Source of the DNA: Oleispirillum sp963678075
GTDB lineage: Bacteria; Pseudomonadota; Alphaproteobacteria; Rhodospirillales; Rhodospirillaceae
Direction: 5' to 3'
Length of the DNA: 64,000 bases
Assembly (NCBI GenBank): GCA_963678075.2
Contig: CAXXPK010000005.1
Coordinates: forward strand, 124,001-188,000
The notes under the pieces were generated by a model. The model was given only the letters and a program-made list of their open reading frames with translations. It was not told the origin of the DNA and made no database searches. Shown here piece after piece: positions 35,474 to 44,602 of the stretch. Numbering within the stretch: position 1 is the stretch's first letter; each line of letters starts with the position of its first letter. The position numbers and the translations under genes were made by a program.

Positions 35474-35776
35474 ATGGCTCGTCGTTGCGCCATCACGGGT
35501 AAGGGTGTGCAGACCGGCAACAATGTCAGTCACGCCAACAACAGGACCCGTCGTCGCTTTCTGCCCAATCTTCAGGAAACCGCGCTGCTCAGCGAAGGTC
35601 TGGGGGTGTCGGTGCGTTTGCGGCTCTCCGTCAACGGTTTGCGTACGGTCGAGCACAATGGGGGCCTGGATGCCTTCCTGCTCGGCACCTCGGACGTCAA
35701 GCTGCCGATCGAGGCTCTGCGCTTGAAGCGCTGCCTGAAGAAGGCCCTGGCCGCCAAGGAAGAGCAGGCCGCGTAG
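35474..35776 (+). CDS. rpmB: 50S ribosomal protein L28
   Basis: The 100-residue protein starts MARRCAITGKGVQTGNNVSH, a typical alphaproteobacterial L28, with RTRRRFLPNLQ. The start was chosen for homology and a GGAAGGAA site. An intrinsic terminator follows. Confidence 0.97.
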   Translation: MARRCAITGKGVQTGNNVSHANNRTRRRFLPNLQETALLSEGLGVSVRLRLSVNGLRTVEHNGGLDAFLLGTSDVKLPIEALRLKRCLKKALAAKEEQAA

Positions 35777-35801
35777 GCTTCGGCTTTCCGGCAAGAAAAT
35801 C

Positions 35802-35830
35802 AAACGGGCGTCCCTTTGGGGCGCCCGTTT
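35802..35830. terminator. Terminator between converging rpmB and cobT
   Basis: The stem AAACGGGCG/CGCCCGTTT with an 11-base loop has A- and T-rich ends on both sides, so it can work for rpmB on the plus strand and cobT on the minus strand. Confidence 0.85.
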
Positions 35831-35865
35831 CGTTCGTGAGGAGAACAGGTCCGGGCGAAGCCAGC

Positions 35866-37743
35866 CTAGAACACCCGACCGGCGCAGGCGGGGGCATCCT
35901 CGTCGAGGAAGAGGTTGGTGAGTTCCTTCAGCATGATGCCGCCCAGTTCCTCGGCGTCGACGATGGTCACCGCGCGGCGGTAATAGCGGGTGACGTCGTG
36001 GCCGATGCCGATGGCGGTCAGCTGCACCGGCGAGGTCGCCTCGATCCAGGCAATGACGTCGCGCAGGTGGCGTTCCAGATAGATGCCGGAGTTCGCGGAC
36101 AACGTCGAGTCATCGACCGGCGCGCCGTCGGAAATCACCATCAGGACGCGGCGGCGCTCGGTCCGGCCGAGCAAGCGGCGGTGCGCCCACAGCAGGGCCT
36201 CGCCGTCGATGTTCTCCTTCAGGATGCCTTCGCGCAGCATCAGGGCCAGCGCTTTCTTGGCGCGGCGATAAGGGGTGGCGGCTCCCTTGAAGACGATGTG
36301 CCGCAGATCGTTCAACCGCCCGGGATTGGGCGGTCGTCCGGCCTTGTCCCACTGCTCACGGGACTTGCCGCCCTTCCAGGCACGGGTGGTGAAGCCCAGA
36401 ATCTCGACCTTGACGCCGCAGCGTTCCAGGGTGCGCGCCAGGATGTCGGCGGACAGCGCGGCGACGGTGATCGGGCGACCGCGCATCGACCCGGAATTGT
36501 CGATCAGAAGCGTCACCACGGTGTCGCGGAAGTCGGTTTCGCGTTCGATCTTGAACGACAGGCTGTGGGTTGGCGTGGCGACGATCCGCGCCAGACGCCC
36601 GGCGTCGAGGATGCCTTCCTCCTGGTCGAATTCCCAAGTCCGCAACTGGCGGGCCATCAGGCGGCGTTGCAGTCGGTTGGCCAGGCGCGAGATCACCCCC
36701 TGCAGGGGCAACAGCTGACGGTCCAGCGTCTGTCGCAGGCGGGTCAGCTCGGCTTCATCCCCCAGTTCTGCGGCGGCGATCACTTCGTCGAAGGCTGTGG
36801 TGTAGGCGACGTAGGAGCACGCCATGCCGGGGGGGGCGAAGGGGTCCTCGCGGCGGGGTTGTTCGCTGGGGCCCCCGGCCTCGTCGGCGCCTTCGGCGTC
36901 CATTGACAGGGAGTCCTCGTCGTCCTCGATCAGGACGCTTTCCGCATCCGCCTTCATGGCCGAGGCCGAGGCGGTTTCCAGCGTCGAATCGCCTTCCTCG
37001 CCGCTGCCGTTCTGGCTGTCCGGGGTTTCGCCGGAGTCGTCGTCGGAGTCCGCGTCGGCGGAATCCTGGGAGGTCGGTTCGATTTCCGGTTCGATGTCCA
37101 TTTCCGCCAGCAGGCGACGGGCGGCGCGGGCGAAGGCCGATTGATCGGTCAGGGCGTGCGTCAGATCATCTAGAATGCCCTTGATCTCGTCGTCCGCCGC
37201 GTCTTCCCACAGTGCCGCGATGTGCCGCGCGGCGGGGGGAACCTCGCCTTTCAGGAAGCGGGTCAGCGCCACGCAGTGCAGGGCCTCGGCCAGGGGCAGT
37301 TGCTCGGCGGTCAGGCAGGTTTGCAGTCCCTGGGCGCGCAGGGTGCCGTCCAGGGCGGCGCACAGGTTGTCGTGCACGCCGGTCAGGGCCAGGCCGCCCA
37401 GGGCCTTGGTGCGGGCGCTCTCCAGCGCGCCGAAGGCGCGGATCGCGTCGGGGGAGAGGGGGGCGAAGCGGCGGTGGGTGCGTTCGTCGTGAAAACGTAT
37501 CCGCAGCGCCATGGCGTCGGCAAGGCCCCGCAGGCGCGGCACCTGAGCGGGGTCCAGGGCGCCGACCGGTGCCGGCAGTTGCACCCGCTCGGGCGTGGCC
37601 GAGGCGGCGCCCGGAGCGAAGCTGACCTCAAGCTCCGGTTTTTCCGAGAGGGCGCGGACGCAGCTGACGGTGGCGCGCTTGAAGTCCTCGGTGGCATCCG
37701 CGTCGTCGAGCGGGCGTGCCGCCGATGCGTTCACCGCCGTCAT
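35866..37743 (-). CDS. cobT: Aerobic cobaltochelatase subunit CobT
   Basis: The 625-residue protein, with CobS and CobN, inserts cobalt into hydrogenobyrinic acid a,c-diamide in the aerobic cobalamin pathway. A von Willebrand A domain fills the C-terminal third; its metal site starts DNSGSMRG near residue 412. A long acidic linker (residues about 215-300) precedes it. It begins two bases after the cobS stop. The cofactor supplied is used by methylmalonyl-CoA mutase about 4 kb away. Confidence 0.95.
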   Translation of the reverse strand: MTAVNASAARPLDDADATEDFKRATVSCVRALSEKPELEVSFAPGAASATPERVQLPAPVGALDPAQVPRLRGLADAMALRIRFHDERTHRRFAPLSPDAIRAFGALESARTKALGGLALTGVHDNLCAALDGTLRAQGLQTCLTAEQLPLAEALHCVALTRFLKGEVPPAARHIAALWEDAADDEIKGILDDLTHALTDQSAFARAARRLLAEMDIEPEIEPTSQDSADADSDDDSGETPDSQNGSGEEGDSTLETASASAMKADAESVLIEDDEDSLSMDAEGADEAGGPSEQPRREDPFAPPGMACSYVAYTTAFDEVIAAAELGDEAELTRLRQTLDRQLLPLQGVISRLANRLQRRLMARQLRTWEFDQEEGILDAGRLARIVATPTHSLSFKIERETDFRDTVVTLLIDNSGSMRGRPITVAALSADILARTLERCGVKVEILGFTTRAWKGGKSREQWDKAGRPPNPGRLNDLRHIVFKGAATPYRRAKKALALMLREGILKENIDGEALLWAHRRLLGRTERRRVLMVISDGAPVDDSTLSANSGIYLERHLRDVIAWIEATSPVQLTAIGIGHDVTRYYRRAVTIVDAEELGGIMLKELTNLFLDEDAPACAGRVF

Positions 37744-37746
37744 CGC

Positions 37747-38754
37747 CTAGACCCGACGCGAGGACAGGCCGAGGGAGGCGGCGGATTCCGGCAGATCCTT
37801 GCCAAAGCAGCGCTGGTAGTATTCCGCCACCAGGGGTCGCTCCGCTTCGTCGCACTTATTGAGGAAGGTCAACCGGAAGCTCAAGCCGGTATCGCCGCCG
37901 AAGATGTCGGCGTTTTCCGCCCAGGTCAGCACGGTGCGCGGGCTCATCACCGTCGAAACGTCGCCGTTGATGAAACCGGCCCGTGTCAATCCGGCGACCG
38001 CCACCATCGCGGCCAGGGTCTTCTGGCCTTCCTCGGTGGCGTAGCCGCCAAGCTTGCGCAGGACGATCTCTTCTTCCCGTGCCGGGTCCAGGTAGTTCAG
38101 GGTGGCGACGATGTTCCAGCGGTCCATCTGGCCCTGGTTGATCTGTTGCGTGCCGTGGTAAAGGCCGGTGGCATCGCCCAGGCCGATGGTGTTGGTGGTG
38201 GAAAACAGGCGGAAGCACGGATGCGGGTGGATCACCGCGTTCTGGTCCAGCAGGGTCAGGCGGCCCTCGACCTCCAGCACGCGCTGGATCACGAACATCA
38301 CATCGGGGCGGCCCGCGTCGTACTCGTCGAAGACCAGGGCCATTGGCCGCTGCAAGGCCCAGGGCAGGATACCTTCGCGGAATTCGGTGATCTGCTTGCC
38401 GTCTTTCAGGACGATCGCATCCTTACCGATCAGATCGATGCGCGAGACGTGGCTGTCCAGATTGATGCGGATGCAGGGCCAGTTCAGGCGGGCGGCGACC
38501 TGTTCGATGTGGGTCGATTTGCCGGTGCCGTGATAGCCCTGGATCATGACCCGACGGTTGTGGGCGAATCCCGCCAGAATGGCCCGCGTCGTGGTCTGAT
38601 CGAAGCAATAGGTGTCGTCGATCTCGGGGACGTGCTCGGTGGCGTGGCTGAAGGCCGGAACCGTCATGTCGCTGTCGATGGCGAAGGCGTCGCGCACCGA
38701 GATCGTGGTGTCGGGCAGGGCGGGGAAATCGTCTTGCAGTTGGTCTTGGGTCAT
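37747..38754 (-). CDS. cobS: Aerobic cobaltochelatase AAA+ subunit CobS
   Basis: The 335-residue MoxR-like ATPase has Walker A GYHGTGKSTH near residue 73 and Walker B ALVFDEYDAG near residue 140. It powers cobalt insertion together with CobT. It lies directly upstream of cobT in the usual alphaproteobacterial order J-protein, cobS, cobT. Confidence 0.96.
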   Translation of the reverse strand: MTQDQLQDDFPALPDTTISVRDAFAIDSDMTVPAFSHATEHVPEIDDTYCFDQTTTRAILAGFAHNRRVMIQGYHGTGKSTHIEQVAARLNWPCIRINLDSHVSRIDLIGKDAIVLKDGKQITEFREGILPWALQRPMALVFDEYDAGRPDVMFVIQRVLEVEGRLTLLDQNAVIHPHPCFRLFSTTNTIGLGDATGLYHGTQQINQGQMDRWNIVATLNYLDPAREEEIVLRKLGGYATEEGQKTLAAMVAVAGLTRAGFINGDVSTVMSPRTVLTWAENADIFGGDTGLSFRLTFLNKCDEAERPLVAEYYQRCFGKDLPESAASLGLSSRRV

Positions 38755-38799
38755 TTGTCCGTCACAGTTTGCGTCGATGGCGTGTTGTCGGGGCGGGGG

Positions 38800-39390
38800 T
38801 CAGACCGCCCTTTTCCGTGTGCCCGCGTTCAGGTAGCGCAGCAGGATGGTATGGGCCTCGTTGATGGTTTTCAGACGTTCCTCGGCGGCTTTGTCGCCGC
38901 CGTGTCGGTCCGGGTGGTGCTTCTTGACCAGTTCATGGTATCGCATTTTCAGGGCTTGTCGTGTCAAAGGAAAGTCCAAACCCAGAATTCCCACGGCGTA
39001 TTCCGGAGATCCCGGCGCGGCTTTCGGTTTTGGAGCGTTCTTGGTGGTTCCTTCGGCGTTGGTTTCGAACACAGTGAAGGGGTCGTGGATGTGCGGCGTG
39101 AACGGTTTCCCGGCGGCGGCCTTGTCGCCCAGGCGCCAGGTCGGGCGCTGCCACACGGTGTCGCGGCAGATTTCCTGTTCGATCTCGGACTGGGTCAAGC
39201 CCGCATAGAAATCCCACGACTGGTTGTAGTCGCGGACATGGTCCAGGCACAGCCACAAATAGTCGCGCAGCATACGGTCGCGCGGCGCGCGATAGACGCC
39301 GGGACGGGTGCATCCCGGATGCTCGCAACGGGGCGCCGTGCTTTCCGGGCGGTCGCCGAGGTACCGTTTGCTGGGTTTGGTCGGTTTCAT
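38800..39390 (-). CDS. J-domain (DnaJ-like) protein in the cobST operon
   Basis: The 196-residue protein starts MKPTKPSKRYLGDRPES, chosen over a start 60 bases upstream because the earlier extension looks non-coding. The J domain is at the C terminus (about 135-190) and has the HPD motif in KKHHPDRHGG. The N-terminal part carries possible metal ligands (CEHPGCTRPGVY). Such proteins regularly precede cobS in alphaproteobacteria; a chaperone role for the chelatase is inferred. Confidence 0.85.
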   Translation of the reverse strand: MKPTKPSKRYLGDRPESTAPRCEHPGCTRPGVYRAPRDRMLRDYLWLCLDHVRDYNQSWDFYAGLTQSEIEQEICRDTVWQRPTWRLGDKAAAGKPFTPHIHDPFTVFETNAEGTTKNAPKPKAAPGSPEYAVGILGLDFPLTRQALKMRYHELVKKHHPDRHGGDKAAEERLKTINEAHTILLRYLNAGTRKRAV

Positions 39391-39751
39391 CCGCACACTA
39401 TGCGCATTCAGCCCCGACCGCGCAAGGCGGGGCGAGAAATTCAGGGCCATCCGCCGCCGTTGGTTGTGGTTGCATCGCCCGAATGGCTGGCGGTATTAGA
39501 GGGGTAGTCAGCCGAGTCGCCGTAGGGGATGACGGTGGGGTGACGGAGCCGAAGAAGGTCTTGGAACGACCTTCAAGGCGAAGACGGAGGGGATTCGCCT
39601 GGCCGCGACATCGGTTGGCGGGTGGGTGGGCCTTACGTTGCCACGACAATCAAAACTCGTCGTTTTGCCCCTTGTTAAACTATATGGCTGCAAAGAGGCG
39701 GCGCATTATGATTATCTGTCTACGCGGATGAAACGTTAAGAATGACGAATC
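39391..39751. other. Intergenic region without a recognised gene
   Basis: This 360-bp divergent region separates the J-protein gene from the RHH gene. It must hold promoters for both. It contains an AT-rich segment at 39660-39735 that ends with the RHH gene start. No B12 riboswitch box, terminator or small gene was recognised. Confidence 0.3.
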
Positions 39752-40102
39752 ATGAACACGCTATCCAATCGCAACGTCACCGTGAACGGCCACCGTACCA
39801 GCATGCGTCTTGAGCAAGAGATGTGGAAGGCCCTGCGGGAAATTTGTCGCCGGGAAGAGAAGGCCCTGCGGGAAATTTGTCGCCGGGAAGACATGACGGT
39901 GCACGAATTGTGCTCCCTGATCGACGATCGCTGCGGCCTGTCCAGTCTGACCGCCGCGACTCGAGTGTTTATCCTGATGTGTTATCGTGCGGCCGCCACC
40001 GACGAAGGCCATGCCACTGCGGGGCATGGCAAGCGGGTTGATCTGCATTTGATGGATCGCCTGGGGATTGATCTTGCGAACCGGGGCGCCTCCTCCCACT
40101 GA
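39752..40102 (+). CDS. Ribbon-helix-helix domain protein with an 11-residue tandem duplication
   Basis: The 116-residue protein is of the alphaproteobacterial RHH type (RTSMRLEQEMWKALREICRR, then MTVHELCSLIDDR and FILMCYRAA), expected to bind DNA as a dimer. A perfect 33-bp tandem duplication (39826-39858 and 39859-39891) repeats EKALREICRRE within the first helix of the motif. Family members have a single copy. The insertion of three helical turns sits between the strand and the second helix, so DNA binding may be altered. Confidence 0.8.
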   Translation: MNTLSNRNVTVNGHRTSMRLEQEMWKALREICRREEKALREICRREDMTVHELCSLIDDRCGLSSLTAATRVFILMCYRAAATDEGHATAGHGKRVDLHLMDRLGIDLANRGASSH

Positions 40103-40132
40103 ATCGGTGTAGCCCCCATTGGCGCTCGCCGG

Positions 40133-40708
40133 TTAGGTGTCGCCCGGCTGTGGCGGCTCCGCGAAGACCGGCCATTTTTGACGGACCACCGGCCCATCGG
40201 CGCGTAGTGCGTGACAGGTGTCGATGATTGGTGGGCGCTTTGGCGGTTCGCCGCGTTTCCGGCGCGCCGTCGCTTCGTCCTTGTGGGCATCGTGCAGGGT
40301 TTGGAACGCGGTTGCCGCCACCTCTCCCAGCAACTCCAGAAGATGGGTGCACCCCTTGGCGCCGCCCATGATGCGCCGGGCTTCGGCCATGAAGCCCCGA
40401 CCAATCGTCCGTCCGATCAGGAGGTCCGCCAGAGGCGCGGCCAACGGGCAAATCGCGAAGGGGGCATGATCGATCGCCGCCGTCGCCTCGTGAATTTTCA
40501 AGGCGGCGTCGAAGGTGACGCGCAGGCAAAGGCCATGCAGCGGCACCCCGGCCGGGATCGCCTGCCCGTCTCCTTCGCGATAGGTGGTGGTCTTGTGGTC
40601 GGTGAAGACGCCCTCGACATCCCACAAACCGTCTTGGCGCAGGCAGCCACGGCAGACGATGACGCGCTCGTGGATAAGGCCGCGGGGTTTCGGTAGCGGC
40701 AGACTCAT
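40133..40708 (-). CDS. DUF2889 family protein
   Basis: The 191-residue protein has the DUF2889 features: opening LIHERVIVCRGCLRQDGLWDVEG, DHKTTTYRE and the end HALRADGPVVRQKWP. The function is unknown. Its start overlaps the stop of the CBS protein gene by one base (TAATG). Confidence 0.8.
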   Translation of the reverse strand: MSLPLPKPRGLIHERVIVCRGCLRQDGLWDVEGVFTDHKTTTYREGDGQAIPAGVPLHGLCLRVTFDAALKIHEATAAIDHAPFAICPLAAPLADLLIGRTIGRGFMAEARRIMGGAKGCTHLLELLGEVAATAFQTLHDAHKDEATARRKRGEPPKRPPIIDTCHALRADGPVVRQKWPVFAEPPQPGDT

Positions 40709-41142
40709 TACAGCGGCATGCCGAAGATCATCGCCTCGCGCGCGGTGAGGTCGTGTTCCAGTTCGGCCTTCATCGCCGCGAACAGATCGCGCACCGAGAT
40801 CATGCCGACCAGGGCCTCTTCGTCCATCACTGGCAGGTGGCGGAAATTGCGGTCGCGCATCTCTCCCAGTGCATGGGACAGGGACTCCGCCGCCTGAACT
40901 GTGACCGGGTTGCGGGTCATGATGTCGGCGACGCGGGTGGCGTCGGCGTCGGTGCCGCCGGCGATGATGCGAAACACCAGATCGCGTTCGGACAGAACCC
41001 CCATCAGCGCGCCGTCATCGACGATGGCGACCGCGCCGACGTCCTTGTCCGCCAAGTAACGGGCGGCTTCGCGGGCGGTGGCGGTGGCGGGCAGGGTATA
41101 GAGGGTCCGTTCTGCGATCACGCTGGCAATGGAGCGAGGCAT
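40708..41142 (-). CDS. CBS-domain pair protein
   Basis: The 144-residue protein is made of two CBS motifs (about 8-60 and 75-130), as in VGAVAIVDDGALMGVLSERD and RHLPVMDEEALVGMISVRD. Such stand-alone Bateman modules bind adenine nucleotides and sense energy state. The start MPRSIASVI was chosen at the first convincing methionine. It is translationally linked to the DUF2889 gene downstream. Confidence 0.88.
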   Translation of the reverse strand: MPRSIASVIAERTLYTLPATATAREAARYLADKDVGAVAIVDDGALMGVLSERDLVFRIIAGGTDADATRVADIMTRNPVTVQAAESLSHALGEMRDRNFRHLPVMDEEALVGMISVRDLFAAMKAELEHDLTAREAMIFGMPL

Positions 41143-41267
41143 GGCGTGGGTCTCCCAATTGATGACGCCCCGGGTTGTTTTTCTCCCGGTCGTGTTTATT
41201 GAACCTAAGGGCCGCGCGGGGGAGGTCTCGACCCGCATCCCCGCACCGTCTTGCGCGGGGGCCTCCG

Positions 41268-42526
41268 TCAGCGCCCACCGGTTTCCGGGGGCGTGACTCG
41301 CAGACTGATCAGGCGGTTTTGTTGCCGCCGAAGGACTTCGAAACGGAAGCTGTGGAAGCGGAAGACTTGCCCCGGCGCGGGAATGCGCTGGCTTTCGTGA
41401 ATGACCAGACCGGCGATGGTGGTCGCTTCCTCGTCGGGAAGCGCCCACTCGAACTCGCGGTTCAGGTCGCGGATGGTGACGTCGCCCGTGACGATGAAGG
41501 AACCGTCGGCCTGGGTGCGTACACCCGCGATCACGATATCATGCTCGTCGTCGATGTTGCCGACGATTTCTTCCAAAATATCCTCGAGGGTGACGATCCC
41601 CAACAGCGAGCCGTATTCATCGACGACGATCGCGAAGTGCTCGCGTCGGGTGCGGAAGGACTGCAACTGGTCCAACAGCGAGGTGGTGTCGGGAATGAAC
41701 CAGGGCCTTGTCGCCAGCGCCCCGATGTCCAGGGTCTCGGGCGGTCCCTGATGGGCTTGCACGGCGCGGAACAGCGCCTTGGCGTGCAGCACGCCGACGA
41801 TGTTGTCGGAATTGTCGCGGTACAGCGGGATGCGGGTGAAGGGGCTGGACAGAACGCCCGCGACGATGTCGGCGACCGGTTGACCCAGGTCGATCGTCAC
41901 CAGATCCCGACGGTGCATCATCACCTCGCCAACCTCGACGTCGGCGAGTTCCAGAATGCTTTTCAGCATCGCGCGTTCGTGGCGGACCTCGGCCTGTTCC
42001 TCGGTGTGCAGTTCGATCGCGCCGCGCAGCTCGGTCAGGTGCTGCGCCAGGGATTTCTCCGTTTCCTTGACCCCGAACAGGTGCAGCATGCCGCTGATCA
42101 TCGCGTTCAGGGCGAACATCACCGGCGCCAGCACGGTGGTCAGGAAGCGCATCGTCGGGGCGACCCACAGCGCCGTCGTGTTGGCGTTGCGGATGGCGTA
42201 GGTCTTCGGCAGAATTTCCGAGAAAATCAGAACCAGAAGGGTCATACCCAGGGTGGCGAAGGCAATTCCAGCCTCGCCGAACCAGGTGATCAGTAGACTG
42301 GTGGCCAGGGCCGAGGCGCTGATGTTCGCCGCGTTGTTGCCCAGCAGGATGGTGCCGATCAGGCGGTCGCGGTGACGGTCCATGTGGTTGACCATGGTGG
42401 CGCGTCGGTCGCCTTGTTTCTGCAATTCGCGCATCAGCGGGCGCGAGGCTGCGGTCAACGCGGTCTCCGCCCCCGAAAAGAACGCGGACAGCAGCAGCAG
42501 GACGACGATCGCGGCCAGGCTGAGGA

Positions 42527-42530
<4 letters not shown>
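41268..42530 (-). CDS. CorC/HlyC-type transporter-associated membrane protein (CNNM/DUF21 family)
   Basis: The 420-residue protein has an N-terminal DUF21 domain with four helices (about 1-180, SAFFSGAETALTAASR), two CBS domains (200-325, GIVTLEDILEEIVGNI) and a C-terminal CorC_HlyC domain (340-415). It is implicated in Mg2+ or Co2+ efflux or transport control in relatives. It overlaps the aroB stop by four bases. Confidence 0.9.
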
Positions 42531-43662
<1,132 letters not shown>

Positions 43663-43666
<4 letters not shown>

Positions 43667-44232
43667 CGGTCCATTGTGGTTTGGGTCAGCCAATAGGCGT
43701 CGATCGCCGCCAGCACCCGCGCCGTGGTGATCTCGGAGGGTTCGTCGCGGGTTTCGACGGTGATGTGCGCCTCGGCATACAAAGGATACCGCTTTTCCAT
43801 CAGTTCCCCTAGAATGACGCGCGGGTCGCCCTGCATCAATAGCGGACGAGTGGTGCGTCCGGCGGTGCGGAAGACCAGCAGGTCAAGGTCGGCCTTCAAC
43901 CAGACGCACACCGACCGGGCCAACAGGGCCGCGCGGGTCTCGGCGGAGACGAAGGCGCCGCCGCCGGTCGCCAGCACGCACGGCGGGCCGTTGATCAGGC
44001 GGGTCAGGACCTTGCGCTCGCCGTCGCGAAAGGCGGCCTCGCCCAAGGTGGCGAAGATGTCGCGGACGGATTGGCCGGCGGCGCGTTCAACCTCGGCGTC
44101 GGAATCGTGGAAGGGACGATCCAGCAAGGCGGCAACTCGGCGGCCGATGTGGCTTTTTCCCGCGCCCATCAGCCCGACCAGGGTGATGGTGCGGGGCAGG
44201 GCGGCGACACGGGCGGTGGCGAGGTCTGACAT
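43663..44232 (-). CDS. aroK: Shikimate kinase
   Basis: The 189-residue kinase phosphorylates shikimate. P-loop GLMGAGKSHIGRR (residues about 20-32), the shikimate-binding DSDAEVER and FRDGER, and the lid TGGGAF are present. A longer in-frame start upstream is rejected because it would add 40 residues with no relation to the family. aroK-aroB order is usual in alphaproteobacteria. Confidence 0.96.
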
Positions 44233-44421
44233 GACCGGCTGGGCATCCAGGGAAAACGGGTTCGCCCCGAGGGGCGCGTTGAATGCGCGAGGGCAAGAGG
44301 ATAAACTGCCCGGCGCGCGTCGTAAATGTAGCGGAAAACGCGCCCTTGTCACGTCCCGTCGTCCCCTGCGATGGGCGGAGGGGGCGGCGCGGAAAACAAT
44401 TTTGTGAAGGAGGCGGTCGTC

Positions 44422-44559
44422 GTGAGGGTGATAACGCGCTTGGTTCTGTCGATCTGCGTGCTGGCGGTGGTGGGGGGCGCGGTTCTTTTGGCGAAGAGGG
44501 ACCTGCCGGCGCCGACGGCGCGGGTGGAAAAGGTGATTCCCGCGGATCGGTTCAAATAA
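44422..44559 (+). CDS. 45-residue single-helix membrane protein
   Basis: The GTG start has a textbook GAAGGAGG site eight bases away. One hydrophobic helix (VLSICVLAVVGGAVLLA, residues about 8-26) is followed by a short polar tail DLPAPTARVEKVIPADRF. The gene is divergent from aroK and ends 43 bp before the next gene, so it heads an operon with the secreted protein and xerD. No family recognised. Confidence 0.55.
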   Translation: MRVITRLVLSICVLAVVGGAVLLAKRDLPAPTARVEKVIPADRFK

Positions 44560-44602
44560 TCAAAAACGGAACGCGCAGCTGCGCAATGGGGGAGGACGGC
44601 CA

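Noticed and set aside
33314..35803. A minus-strand open frame of over 800 codons opposite meaB, cheZ and rpmB
   Set aside because: Three known plus-strand genes cover it, the translation is rich in Arg, His, Gln and Gly as is usual for GC-rich antisense frames, and no motif is seen.
37222..39507. A plus-strand open frame of over 750 codons opposite cobT and cobS
   Set aside because: It is antisense to clearly functional cobaltochelatase genes with catalytic motifs in the other strand.
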